From contig NC_064615.1 in the NCBI RefSeq assembly GCF_023898315.1, positions 10,524,501 through 10,588,500 on the forward strand: a stretch of DNA of 64,000 nucleotides, written 5' to 3'. This DNA comes from Schistocerca nitens (Eukaryota > Arthropoda > Insecta > Orthoptera > Acrididae). The notes below the pieces were generated by a model. The model searched no databases and was not told the DNA's origin. It saw nothing but the letters and a program-made list of their open reading frames with translations. Of this stretch, positions 54,380 through 64,000 are shown piece by piece; within the stretch, counting starts at the first letter, position 1; each line of letters begins with the position of its first letter. The position numbers and the translations under genes are program-made.

Positions 54380-55801
54380 CACTCCTGGAAATTGAAATAA
54401 GAACACCGTGAATTCATTGTCCCAGGAAGGGGAAACTTTATTGACACATTCCTGGGGTCAGATACATCACATGATCACACTGACAGAACCACAGGCACAT
54501 AGACACAGGCAACAGAGCATGCACAATGTCGGCACTAGTACAGTGTATATCCACCTTTCGCAGCAATGCAGGCTGCTATTCTCCCATGGAGACGATCGTA
54601 GAGATGCTGGATGTAGTCCTGTGGAACGGCTTGCCATGCCATTTCCACCTGGCGCCTCAGTTGGACCAGCGTTCGTGCTGGACGTGCAGACCGCGTGAGA
54701 CGACGCTTCATCCAGTCCCAAACATGCTCAATGGGGGACAGATCCGGAGATCTTGCTGGCCAGGGTAGTTGACTTACACCTTCTAGACCACGTTGGGTGG
54801 CACGGGATACATGCGGACGTGCATTGTCCTGTTGGAACAGCAAGTTCCCTTGCCGGTCTAGGAATGGTAGAACGATGGGTTCGATGACGGTTTGGATGTA
54901 CCGTGCACTATTCAGTGTCCCCTCGACGATCACCAGTGGTGTACGGCCAGTGTAGGAGATCGCTCCCCACACCATGATGCCGGGTGTTGGCCCTGAGTGC
55001 CTCGGTCGTATGCAGTCCTGACTGTGGCGCTCACCTGCACGGCGCCAAACACGCATACGACCATCATTGGCACCAAGGCAGAAGCGACTCTCATCGCTGA
55101 AGACGACACGTCTCCATTCGTCCCTCCATTCACGCCTGTCGCGACACCACTGGAGGCGGGCTGCACGATGTTGGGGCGTGAGCGGAAGACGGCCTAACGG
55201 TGTGCGGGACCGTAGCCCAGCTTCATGGAGACGGTTGCGAATGGTCCTCGCCGATACCCCAGGAGCAACAGTGTCCCTAATTTGCTGGGAAGTGGCGGTG
55301 CGGTCCCCTACGGCACTGCGTAGGATCCTACGGTCTTGGCGTGCATCCGTGCGTCGCTGCGGTCTGGTCCCAGGTCGACGGGCACGTGCACCTTCCGCCG
55401 ACCACTGGCGACAACATCGATGTACTGTGGAGACCTCACGCCCCACGTGTTGAGCAATTCGGCGGTACGTCCACCCGGCCTCCCGCATGCCCACTATACG
55501 CCCTCGCTCAAAGTCCGTCAACTGCACATACGGTTCACGTCCACGCTGTCGCGGCATGCTACCAGTGTTAAAGACTGCAATGGAGCTCCGTATGCCACGG
55601 CAAACTGGCTGACACTGACGGCGGCGGTGCACAAATGCTGCGCAGCTAGCGCCATTCGACGGCCAACACCGCGGTTCCTGGTGTGTCCGCTGTGCCGTGC
55701 GTGTGATCATTGCTTGTACAGCCCTCTCGCAGTGTCCGGAGCAAGTATGGTGGGTCTGACACACCGGTGTCAATGTGTTCTTTTTTCCATTTCCAGGAGT
55801 G
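54380..55801 (-). mobile_element. Full-length 1,422-bp Tc1/mariner element (copy B)
   Basis: Same ends as copy A (CACTCCTGGAAATTGAAATA at left, TTCCATTTCCAGGAGTG at right), TA at 54378-54379 and 55802-55803, the same length and about a dozen differences by eye. The transposase gene is intact and runs on the minus strand. Confidence 0.95.
54535..55557 (-). CDS. Tc1/mariner transposase, intact, 340 aa (copy B)
   Basis: Starts MPRQRGREPYVQLTDFERG at 55557 and ends GGYTLY with a stop at 54535. FSDESRF, FQQDNARPH and SPDLSPIEHVWD supply the two Asp and the Glu with the same 32-residue spacing as copy A. Five residues differ from copy A: V/M and G/R in the DNA-binding region, N/S and T/S between the first and second Asp, A/G in the block after the second Asp. 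None is a catalytic residue. As in copy A, the frame remains open upstream of the ATG, here into flanking DNA. Confidence 0.93.
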   Translation of the reverse strand: MPRQRGREPYVQLTDFERGRIVGMREAGWTYRRIAQHVGREVSTVHRCCRQWSAEGARARRPGTRPQRRTDARQDRRILRSAVGDRTATSQQIRDTVAPGVSARTIRNRLHEAGLRSRTPLGRLPLTPQHRAARLQWCRDRREWRDEWRRVVFSDESRFCLGANDGRMRVWRRAGERHSQDCIRPRHSGPTPGIMVWGAISYTGRTPLVIVEGTLNSARYIQTVIEPIVLPFLDRQGNLLFQQDNARPHVSRATQRGLEGVSQLPWPARSPDLSPIEHVWDWMKRRLTRSARPARTLVQLRRQVEMAWQAVPQDYIQHLYDRLHGRIAACIAAKGGYTLY

Positions 55802-55893
55802 TAAAATGTCAAAATTCTATCTTTTGTTGTGATGCATTTCATTTTATTTTAAAACAATGCACAGCAACCAGTTTAACCAAATTCTTCACCGAC

Positions 55894-56060
55894 CAGGGTA
55901 GCTCTCTGAATTGAGGCACTGGGCTAGCAATCCCTGGATACAGGAAGTGAGGGGTGGTTCGAATCCGTCCGCCAGCAACCTTGAAAATAATTTGTCTGGA
56001 TTACCATTCTCGATTTAAGCAATTTCCGGGAGTGATCCCCCTACTGTAGGCCACAGCCTA
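55894..56060 (+). repeat. tRNA-like SINE fragment (weak)
   Basis: Contains a B-box-like GGTTCGAATCC at 55956-55966 and, about 60 bp upstream, GTAGCTCTCTGAATTGAGGCACTGGG, which could be a decayed A-box region. The 3' part TGGATTACCATTCTCGATTT is of unknown family. Only one copy in the window. Confidence 0.4.
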
Positions 56061-56685
56061 TTCCTTCCTAATTCTTTTCTTTGCTGATAGATTCCAGTTC
56101 TCGTACATATGCAGCCTCTCTGCTTAAATGAAAAGAGCTGCATTGAAGACGAGACAAACATCTCTTTTCTGAGAATCCTCGTAATGAAAACCATACGCTC
56201 TTGTACTCCGGGACATTCATTAATGCATACAATGATCTTTCTACATCGCAAGAAGTGAAATATGCATACTTAAACGAGGAAATTTGGGAAAGTGTAAGGT
56301 TGAATGATTCCAGATCGTTTGAAATTTGTCCACCAAAAGTTGTTCTAGGTTCTCTGTCGAACAGAGATCTCTTTACTCCAAAATCCCTGTACGTAATAAC
56401 GACGGTGTCCCGAAAAATTAACGCTCGTCCGTTCCTAATCACTTCATCAGTTCAAATCCAGACTGGAGGAAGAAGAGGCTAAAATGACCTTGTAGGGTGA
56501 ATGGAGACTGGAGCATGAGTTCTTCTTAGTGGTTTGCCAAAATACAGCAGACCTATGTAACGAAATCATATCTCTGCTTCGTGAAAACTCTAAGTTCATT
56601 GTCGAATAGTACGGTTTATCTTTCATTCTGACAATTTTCAGAATAAATGAATACTGTATCTTCTTCATGTCCTCTTTAACAAATC
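56061..56685. other. Unassigned stretch
   Basis: Open frames up to 124 codons (56068-56442, minus) match nothing I recognise. Confidence 0.35.
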
Positions 56686-56689
56686 GGTT

Positions 56690-57080
56690 TTCCCCTTTGA
56701 CAAAATCCTGGCTACGTCCTCGTGCAGTGGAATTATTGTATATCGTTTTCCTTTCTTCTGTGTTATCCAGACTGATGTATATAGTTTTCTGAGTGTGTTT
56801 TGCTTTTGTCTGGAATATGTTTGTTGGGTGTGGTTTTAACTTTTAATGTTATTTTGTGAGATGAATTCTTGTGTTTTGTCGATGTACTGTCCTTTGTCCG
56901 TAAGTACGATTATCCCCCCTGTCGGCTTTTGAAATAATGGCAGTCTCATTTTAATGTTTTTTTTTCCAAGGTTTCCTGAATGTGGTACATTCTGTGTTTC
57001 TATTCTTTTCATGCTGTTATCCTTTCAAGTCAGTTATAATATTACGAACTCGTTTGTTATCATTTCTCTAGCTAATCAAA
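56690..57080 (-). pseudogene. Penelope-like reverse transcriptase N-terminal fragment
   Basis: Minus strand near 56940-56860: MRLPLFQKPTGGIIVLTDKG, QYIDKTQEFISQNNIK, then an AT-rich shift and RQKQNTLRKLYTSVW-type sequence. This resembles the conserved block before the RT core in Penelope-like elements, where an ADKG motif is followed by a tyrosine and a helix. No palm motif is present. It could be part of the same family as the 3145-4097 remnant. Confidence 0.4.
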
Positions 57081-57540
57081 TATTGACAATGCTGTTTCCG
57101 TCTTATCTTCCCATGTCAATACACTCACTGCTTCTGCAATTAGATTTTCTATATAATCCTCATCGTGTTTTAGCCATTCTCCAACCACTCCCTTTCTTTA
57201 TGATTATTTGTGTGTCTGTAAGGTTCACTAATCTTGGGTAGAATTTGTGTGTGTGTTTTTGTTTGTTGTGTTTAGAGTTACTATCTTATGATTGAAGCTT
57301 TTTGAGTTGACTTATCTTTCGTCTGTGCACTTTTACATTCGTTTTACAAAATACTAGATTGTGACTGTTTGTTTCACACACAATTTGAAAGTGATAGCCA
57401 TGTATAGCAATCGCTCCTCGAAATCTGATGACGGACAAATTCCAGATAGCTTTATATGAGCAATAAAGATTCCTTGCCCGATATTTGACTTTTGCCATTG
57501 TGATCCACTCAGCATGAATGCACAATTACTGAATATTTAA
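57081..57540. other. Unassigned stretch
   Basis: T-rich plus strand; no motif recognised. Confidence 0.4.
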
Positions 57541-59079
57541 TTATGTTTGTGATATATTGTCCAAGATGTGGAAGCTGGGAGCCAGGGGTGAGGTAGTAAT
57601 ATTTTTGCATTCATTAACTGTAAGAAATGGGGAGTAATCAAAATTAGAGTCATCAGGGATGGAAAAGATGTAGGAGTGACAGGATCCAAAGATCATATTA
57701 CTGGGAAGTGTATTGTTGTCACCAAGGAATGGGTAGTGAGGGATGACATTACTGCCAGTGAGTCTATGGAATGCTTTCCAGTATTTGGAAGAGATAAAGG
57801 GGAGTGTAGGATTGGCTATGGTGCACATCTGGGGCCAACCCCATCGTTTTTGCAATAATACGTTCCTGAAGTGTCTCAGTATATGCCAGTATATCCCAGT
57901 CACGAGTCCATAGGAAAGAGCAATACAAGTGCCGGGATTGTTGAAGGAGGGCTAGGGCTTATGGGGGAAGGGTGGGGCGAAGGGGATACATGATCTTGGT
58001 AGGGATAAGGGCGGATATAGCGTCTGAAAAGGGCTAATGAAAGGAGGAGATGGCATGGGGCATATCGTCAGGTTGCTGGAAGGTGAGTGGGCGGTTTCCA
58101 GTCTGGGTATCTACGGATTTGCGGTGGTCATTCCAGTTACTACAGGTGTAATCTTGGATAATCTTTAGACAGAGACTGAGATGCGGTGCATGAAGAAGTA
58201 GGGCGTAAGGAATGGTAAGGATAACAGGTAGTGGTCACTTCCGATTCGATTGAGGTTTACTGCAGTGAGATGTGTAAAGAGGTTTTGAGAAGCCAATATG
58301 ACATCTGCAGTGATGTTACTTTTGGGACTGGTGCGATGGGTGATGCAGACAATGTCACCTTGAAGGCAGTCTGTAAACTGACACCATTGCTGGGGCTCTA
58401 CACTGGATCTGCTGTAGACGTTATCAGCGGCAATAATATATGTGGAAAAGGTAGGGTTGATGTGGATGAGGAAGTCATAGAGGGTGGAGTGACGAGATCG
58501 GATGTAGAACAGCTAACGGTTAAGGTTTTGAAGAAGAGCGTAAGTATTGTACAAGGGCTGCAAACGAACAGGGATGTTCTTTGGTGGATGCTTGCATGTA
58601 TGTCTCTGATCAGGGAAGGGGGTTATCAGTGCGATGTGGGATACAGAGAGAGATTCGGATAGTGTGATAAGGTTGGCGGAAAGTCTCATTTAAAAGGGAG
58701 GTAGGAGTGTGGTACTGGGACAGGGTATCCATAAAGAGGTGGTTGTTTGTTGCGAAAAACGGATATAGCAGAATAGGATGTTGTAGTGTTGTAGCGCCAT
58801 TACAATGTATTAGAAGTTGTTTGTGTGGATGAGAGCTACAGGGATTTTGGGAAAGGGTGTTGAGATGGATGAGGGCGAAGTAGACCTGGTTATGAAAATA
58901 GATGAGCTGGGTGATGAGATGGAAGATGGAGAGGGAAGCAAGTAATATTTGTTTGAGAATGCTTGCACGTTGAAATGGATGGATGTATGGTGGACGATTC
59001 TCATGAATGAAGCAACATGTGAAGGTGTACCTATTATGGGCTTCGTGCAGCCATAGTAGTAATGAGTACAGCATATAAT
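57541..59079 (-). pseudogene. Non-LTR endonuclease and linker, separate family
   Basis: Minus strand from about 58720: HTPTSLLNETFRQPY and RTDNPLPRGG (N-terminal EEP blocks), then IIAADNVYSRSS in the 58440 region, DVILASQNLFTHLTAVNLNRIGSDHYLLSLPF near 58290-58220 (SDH block), and finally YWKAFHRLTGSNVIP at 57800, the linker seen between endonuclease and RT in Jockey/I-type elements. The RT is absent (3' loss at about 57541). Many frameshifts. A fourth non-LTR family in the window. Confidence 0.6.
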
Positions 59080-59095
59080 GCGCCTCTAACCACGT

Positions 59096-59151
<56 letters not shown>

Positions 59152-59167
59152 ACGTGGTTAGAGGCGC
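59080..59167. repeat. Perfect 88-bp palindrome with (AT)n core
   Basis: Arms of 21 bp, GCGCCTCTAACCACGTGGCAT at 59080-59100 and its exact complement ATGCCACGTGGTTAGAGGCGC at 59147-59167, flank a pure (AT)23 core that is itself self-complementary. The right arm is the head of the S3 SINE. The sequence can form a long hairpin or cruciform. Confidence 0.92.
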
Positions 59168-59329
59168 CATTTCACTGACTGCGCGGCCCCTCCCACCGGA
59201 GGTTCGAGTCCTCCCTCGGGAATGTGTGTGTGTGCTGTTCTTAGCATAAGTCAGTATAAGCAGTGTGTAAGTCAGGGACCGATGACCTCAGCAGTTTGGT
59301 TCCGTAGGAATTCACACACATCTGAACAT

Positions 59330-59331
<2 letters not shown>
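59150..59331 (+). mobile_element. SINE type S3
   Basis: tRNA-like head CCACGTGGTTAGAGGCGCCAT, anticodon-arm-like GACTGCGCGGCCCCTCCCACC, B-box GGTTCGAGTCC at about 59201, then a body (TTCTTAGCATAAGTCAGTAT, GGGACCGATGACCTCAGCAG) ending GAATTCACACACATCTGAAC. Inserted in or beside (AT)n repeats, so the TSD cannot be told from the repeat. Confidence 0.8.

Positions 59332-59332
<1 letters not shown>

Positions 59333-59356
<24 letters not shown>
59333..59356 (+). repeat. (AT)n microsatellite
   Basis: Twelve AT units directly after the S3 SINE. Confidence 0.9.
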
Positions 59357-59364
<8 letters not shown>

Positions 59365-60478
59365 AAATAAAAACACAAAAATATGAATTTCGTATGATAT
59401 TACCGTGAAATGTAGCAACTTGCCATCTCAGGCATGAAATCCCTGCGTAAGAAGGGCATTGTGCCATCGTGCAATACACCACAATACGTCAGTGTAACTA
59501 TTTGTTACATTTTCTGTTTTACACTGAATGGTTCGAATCAAACGGAGTGTGTGTCAGCGTACTTGACAGCACAACTGTATCATCAGAGGTGTATATATTT
59601 TAAAAATGGAATCTGTACAAAAAGATATACGCATTTGGTCAAAGAGACTACTGCGTTAGTAAACTTATTTCAAAAGTTTTATGCAAAATCTCGTAGGCGA
59701 AATATAATTATATAGAATCACGTATAGCTTAAAAAATGAGGAAGAATAGGGAATTCACAGTTTTTCTTATTATGATGTGCATTGGGAGTACATTGCCGTC
59801 CGAATTTTACTAACGATTATCGTATGATAAAATACTAGAGCATGGCTCGATAACGAAGCTGTTATAATAAAAAAATGGTAAACAATGTTATTCTAGAATA
59901 ATTTTGCGCTATATTATTGAAGTTCTCCCTTGACTGTTCAAAAAAACACCACAGTTATTATTCTAGCTCGGAATGTCACACAATCATTGCAGTTTTTCGA
60001 CTTCGTTGTAAGAATCTGACGGTGCCCTAGACTCTAAGGATATTTATCTGTCGAAGCAGCGTCGTGAAGCTTCAGCTTCCTCTTTCGTTGAGCCAACAGT
60101 GATGGCGAAGCAACACCACTGAAGCGAGAACTAGCTGGAGGATACGATCCACAATGTCCTGTCGAGCACACACGGTCCGTCTGTGCAAAGCACACTGTGG
60201 TTTACGATATGTTGAATCGTTTTACTTACTACCGTGGACATTTGAAACGCTCCTTAACGCTGATACCTCTCCATCTTTCTGAGTAGAATCATAAAGCTCC
60301 AAGCTGTACTCAGGAACTGCCGCAAGGTACACGCGTCTGTAATTACCGTGAAAGTGTCTCGGTGCTCCATAAAGAACACTTCCTGATAGCTTCCACTACA
60401 TATTGTGCGGTGTAAGACAGGACGAACATGTCATACGTTAGAACTGAAAACTGTTATACAAACTTCTCTCCACTTTAT
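59357..60478. other. Unassigned stretch
   Basis: A 93-codon frame (59434-59715, plus) shows no known motif. Nothing else recognised. Confidence 0.4.
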
Positions 60479-60659
60479 TATTATTCTTCCTTCCGGCCTC
60501 TTATTTCACACTGATTACGTGCTTCTGCAAATGCCCGTCCATTATTTAGTAAATAGGAAGAAGCAGTCTTAAAATTAAGACATTTACTTTCTCCAGAATT
60601 AGTAGAATTCCGACTATATTCGTTCGATACTTTCTAACAGCATTGCATTGCAAACATCT
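60479..60659 (+). repeat. 181-bp direct repeat, left copy
   Basis: Starts TATTATTCTTCCTTCCGGCC and ends GCATTGCAAACATCT. Matches 62061-62245 with about 17 substitutions and one 4-bp indel (about 90% identity). The M2 mariner sits between the two. Confidence 0.88.
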
Positions 60660-60665
60660 TATATA

Positions 60666-62060
60666 CACACTACTGGCCATTAAAATTGCTACACCACGAA
60701 TATGACGTGCTACAGACGCGAAATTTTACCGACAGGAAGAAGATGCTGTGATATGCAAATGATTAGCTTTTCAGAGCATTCACACAAGGCCGGCGCCGGT
60801 GGCGACATCTACAACGTACTGACATGAGGAAAGATTCCAACTGATTTCTCATACACAAACAGCAGTTGACCGGCGTTGCCTGGTGAAACATTGTTGTGAT
60901 GCCTCGTATAAGGAGGAGAAATGCGTACCATCACGTTTCCGACTTTGATAAAGGTCGGATTGTAGCCTATCGCGATTGCGGTTTATTGTATCGCGACATT
61001 GCTGCTCGCCTTGGTCGAGATCCAATGACTGTTAGCAGAATATGGAATCAGTGGGTTCAGGAGGGTAATACGGAACGCCGTGCTGGATCCAAACGGCCTC
61101 GTATGACTAGCAGTCGAGATGATAGGCATCTTATCCGCATGACTGTAATGGATCGTGCAGCCACGTCTCGATCCCTCAGTCAACATATGGGGACGTTTGC
61201 AAGACAACAACCATCTGCACCAACAGTTCGACGACATTTGCAGCAGCAAGGACTATCAGCTCGGAGACCATGGCTGCGATTACCCTTGACGCTGCATCGC
61301 AGACAGGAGCACCTGCGATGGTGTACTCAACGGCGAACCTGGGTGCACGAATGGCAAAACGTCATTTTTTCGGATGAATCCAGGTTCTGTTTACAGCATC
61401 ATGATCGTCGCATCCGTGTTTGGCGACATCGCGGTGAATGCACATTGGAAGCGTGTATTCGTCATCGCCATACTGGCGTATCACCCGGCATGATGGTATG
61501 GGGTGACATTGGTTACACGTCTCGGACACCTCTTGTTCGCATTGACGGCACTTTGAACAGTGGACGTTACATTTCAGATGTATTACGATCCGTGACTCTA
61601 CCCTTCATTCGATCCCTGCGAAACCCTACACTTCAGCAGGATAATGCACGACCACATGTTGCAGGTCCTTTACGGGCCTTTCTGGATACAGAAAATGTTC
61701 GACTGCTGCCCTGGCCAGCACATTCTCCAGATCTCTCACCAATTGAAAACGTCTGGTCAATGGTGGCCGTCACAATACGCCAGTCAGTACTCTTGATGAA
61801 CTGTGGTATCGTGTTGAAGCTGCATGGGCAGCTGTAGCTGTACAGTCCATCCAAGCTCTGTTTGACTCAATGCCCAGGCGTATCAAGGCCGTTATTACGT
61901 CCAGATGTGGTTGTTATGGGTACTGATTTGTCAGGATCTTTGCACCCAAATTGCGTGAAAATGTTATCACATGTCAGTTCTAGTATAATATATTTGTCCA
62001 ATGAATACCCGTTTATCATCTGCATTTCTTCTTGGTGTAGCAATTTTAATGGCCAGAGTG
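60666..62060 (+). mobile_element. Tc1/mariner element, family M2, copy 2
   Basis: Left end CACACTACTGGCCATTAAAA, right end GCAATTTTAATGGCCAGAGTG, TA at 60664-60665 and 62061-62062. 1,395 bp. Better preserved than copy 1; only the transposase C-terminus is shifted. Confidence 0.9.
60899..61926 (+). pseudogene. M2 transposase, nearly intact, C-terminal frameshift
   Basis: MPRIRRRNAYHHVSDFDKGR, REVR-type second helix region with PMTVSRIWNQWVQ, SSRDDRHLIRMTV, then VIFSDESRFCLQHHD (first Asp), PGMMVWGDIGYTSRTPL, LQQDNARPHVAGPL (second Asp) and AHSPDLSPIENVWSMV (Glu). I count the standard 34 residues between second Asp and Glu. An indel between about 61765 and 61795 shifts the frame (early stop at 61837). 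The original ending DELWYRVEAAW to CGCYGY and a stop at 61924-61926 is present in the other frame. Confidence 0.9.
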
Positions 62061-62245
62061 TATTATTCTTCCTTTTGGCCTCTTATTTCACACTGATGAC
62101 GTGCTTATGCAGATGGCCATCCATTATTTTGTTAGTAAACAGGTAGAAGTAGTCTTAAAATTAAGTCTCTTACTTTTTCCAGAATTATTAGAATTCCGAC
62201 TATATTCGTTCGATACTTTCTAAGAGCACTGCATTGCAAACATCT
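62061..62245 (+). repeat. 181-bp direct repeat, right copy
   Basis: Begins TATTATTCTTCCTTTTGGCC exactly at the right TA of the mariner and ends GCATTGCAAACATCT. Confidence 0.88.
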
Positions 62246-63209
62246 ACAAATACCACACTCGTCCCTATTTTTTAAAAATATTTGCCGACGTCGCGACTGT
62301 TAATTTTACACAGTCATCTCTAGAACCAATGTGTTCTCGTAAATGTGTACATCTGCTTCAGGATCACTTCCAGAACTCGTTGCTTACTTATATTCTGATG
62401 CAGCCACAGGAAGTACACCAAAAACTTCGCATCGGTAATTCTCTGTGAGGCCAACAATTAGGATATCTACACCTGGCATCCGAACCATAAAGTTAATACA
62501 GAAGGCACTGCCCGCGAATACTGGAGTCCGCTATCGAGTTTCCTTCTGGCACACAGTTCCAGATTGTCGCTGTTATAAACAAAGCGTACCCTCAGAAGTA
62601 CCTAGTTAGTAGCACCTAGTGTCCCCTTTCGCTCCGACTGAAACAGCGATACGTTGTGGCATTGACTCCCAAAAGACACCATTGGGGTTGCGGATCGGCC
62701 GTGATACAAAGACGCCGAAGTCCTGTCGATAACTCAGGAAGACTGGTCAGATCTGGGTCCAAGGGGCGCACGCCTCGCTCGGTAGTGCGTCCCTCCAACT
62801 ACCCTGGCGCAGTTCCGGAGCGACTGGCTGGTGCACAGCCGTGCTGAGTTTACAGGTCCCCGACAGGGAGCTGCATGCGAGAGAAACGTATGCACGTGAT
62901 CGCACGGCTGCTTCTCTAGCGATTGCCAATGAGACTTGAGACGAGACAATCAAAGGTATTCATTACATTTCTGTTGCTGATACGTCAGACAGAATTAGTA
63001 AACAGTAAAGTCCAAACATTATAACTGCTATCTTTGTGGTATTTGACAATCACGTTAAAGATATATCGATAAAAAATACATGCAGCTCATATTTATGTAA
63101 TACTTTTATAGCGTTAGTATGTGTTACATCCGGGATTTAGGCCAAAGATGAATTAAATGCTAGCTTGTGAGTAATTATAGATATAATTTGTGGATAGACA
63201 AAAATACTT
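62246..63209. other. Unassigned stretch
   Basis: The part 62600-62950 is richer in CpG, with overlapping short frames on both strands (for example 62656-62847) that match nothing known to me. No element end recognised. Confidence 0.35.
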
Positions 63210-63250
63210 ACCAGAGTGGGATTTTCACTCTGCAGCGGAGTGTGCGCTGC
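63210..63250 (+). repeat. 5' fragment of another SINE-like repeat
   Basis: CAGAGTGGGATTTTCACTCT followed by GCAGCGGAGTGTGCGCTG matches the beginning of a repeat I recall as common in locust genomes. It is cut off where the S1-type SINE starts. Confidence 0.5.
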
Positions 63251-63455
63251 CCGCATCCCGCGGTCGTGCGGTAGCGTTCTCGCTTCCCACGCCCGGGTTC
63301 CCGGGTTCGATTCCCGGCGGGGTCAGGGATTTTCTCTGCCTCGTGATGGCTGGGTGTTGTGTGCTGTCCTTAGGTTAGTTAGGTTTAAGTAGTTCTAAGT
63401 TCTAGGAGACTGATCACCTCCAAAGTTAAGTCCCATAGTGCTCAGAGCCATTTTG
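63251..63455 (+). mobile_element. SINE with S1 body and a different tRNA-like head
   Basis: Head CCGCGGTCGTGCGGTAGCGTTCTCGCTTCC with B-box GGTTCGATTCC at about 63304, then TTTTCTCTGCCTCGTGATGG, joined to the S1 body (TCCTTAGGTTAGTTAGGTTT to CAGAGCCATTTTG). The head differs completely from S1 copies at 4854 and 40688, so the same 3' body is used with two pol III promoters. Confidence 0.82.
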
Positions 63456-63469
63456 ATTTGGCAAAATAA

Positions 63470-63640
63470 ATCGCTCGACAGAATCCTATCGAACACTTCT
63501 GGGACATAATTGGAAGGTCAGTTCGTGCACAATATCCTGCACCGGCAACACTTTCGCAATTATGAATGGATGTAGGGGCATCATCGCACAATATTTCTGC
63601 AGGATGCTTCCAACGATTTATTGAGTTCATGGTACTACAT
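63470..63640 (+). pseudogene. Tc1-like transposase C-terminal fragment
   Basis: Reads NPIEHFWDIIGRSVRAQYPA at 63485, then after a one-base shift MDVGASSHNISAGCFQRFIEFM. The Glu of the catalytic triad is present; everything upstream is missing because the SINE abuts it. Confidence 0.75.
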
Positions 63641-63660
63641 TTTATTTTGAAAGCAGATTG

Positions 63661-64000
63661 GTTTTATTGAGAATCCGATTGCACCATATACAGTAATTCC
63701 CCATTCTTTCGGTTAGAATACCCTATTTTCCATCGTAATCTCCGGTCAATGCGACGGTTTTACGTCACCTTATTGGGAGGGCTTTTATGCCCGCATGGTA
63801 CGACTTTACTGCTCGATGTCTTGCTGCATCAATAATCTCCCCGTCATCTATGTAGTCCTTCCCGCGGAGTGCATCCTTCATTGGGCCAAACAGGTGGAAG
63901 TCGAACAGAACGAGATCCGAGCTGTGGGGTGGATGACGAAGAACAATCCATTGGAGTTTTTCGGCTCCTCTAAGATGCGTGGACTTGTAAGAGTCCTTGC
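63661..64000 (-). pseudogene. Mariner (MLE) transposase C-terminal fragment, continues beyond window
   Basis: Minus strand: AEKLQWIVLRHPPHSSDLVL, FDFHLFGPMKDALRGKDYID (third catalytic Asp region), SYHAGIKALPIR and RKTVALTGDYDGK, with in-frame stops near 63770 and 63720. Upstream parts lie past 64000. Confidence 0.8.

Noticed and set aside
54408-55914. Plus-strand open frames opposite copy B (for example 55336-55914)
   Set aside because: They are antisense shadows of the GC-rich transposase gene; the same shadows appear opposite copy A.
58231-58662. Plus-strand protein of 143 aa
   Set aside because: The minus strand of the same segment reads as an endonuclease SDH block, so the plus-strand frame is a shadow.
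59150-59220. A tRNA gene
   Set aside because: A- and B-box-like segments are present, but the sequence runs on into a SINE body and does not close an acceptor stem. The same applies to the heads at 4854, 39570, 40688 and 63251.

Overview
This window looks like repeat-rich intergenic or intronic DNA from a large insect genome, most likely an orthopteran (grasshopper or locust type). I base this on decayed Tc1/mariner transposons, non-LTR retrotransposons and tRNA-headed SINEs packed and nested in one another. The wording of several SINEs and one LTR also matches repeats I associate with Schistocerca genomes; that is recollection, not a search. I could not recognise any host protein-coding gene, rRNA or true tRNA gene. 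Nearly every long open frame is a transposase, endonuclease or reverse transcriptase, or a shadow of one.

Layout. 1-2.3 kb: Jockey/CR1-like endonuclease, a possible ORF1 with an SGNH-like end, and a reverse-transcriptase tail. 2.3-4.4 kb: an RTE-like fragment (family RTE-A), then a Penelope-like remnant held between 330-bp inverted arms. 5.2-9.7 kb: a long RTE-like element (RTE-B) split by an intact 1,422-bp mariner. 10.2-11.9 kb: a DD41D transposon inside a hairpin element. 12.4-20.2 kb: an inverted-arm element, a DD41D-type transposon with about 300-bp terminal repeats, an RTE-B fragment and a foldback. 20.2-25.6 kb: mariner and Tc1 remnants, one Tc1 carrying both a solo LTR and a deleted mariner. 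25.8-31.1 kb: RTE-A copies (two in tandem with a shared 33-bp target repeat), a CpG-rich patch and a Jockey-like RT. 31.2-47.0 kb: more nested Tc1, RTE-A, SINE, foldback and Jockey-like elements. 47.0-50.0 kb: a 2.9-kb stretch with nothing recognisable. 50.0-64.0 kb: Tc1, RTE-A, the second intact 1,422-bp mariner, Penelope-like and non-LTR endonuclease fragments, a perfect 88-bp palindrome with a SINE head, a mariner between 181-bp direct repeats, and terminal Tc1/mariner fragments.

The only apparently intact genes are the two transposases at 5753-6775 (+) and 54535-55557 (-). Their elements are about 99% identical by eye, which suggests recent movement. Their DDE core has 32 residues between the second Asp and the Glu, not the 34 usual in Tc1-type enzymes. 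Everything else is broken to some degree. The elements do not form a pathway: they are independent parasites. SINEs presumably borrow LINE machinery and deleted mariners borrow full-length transposases (family knowledge, not shown here). Element boundaries are best where TA duplications, terminal inverted repeats or target-site duplications are visible; other ends are approximate.
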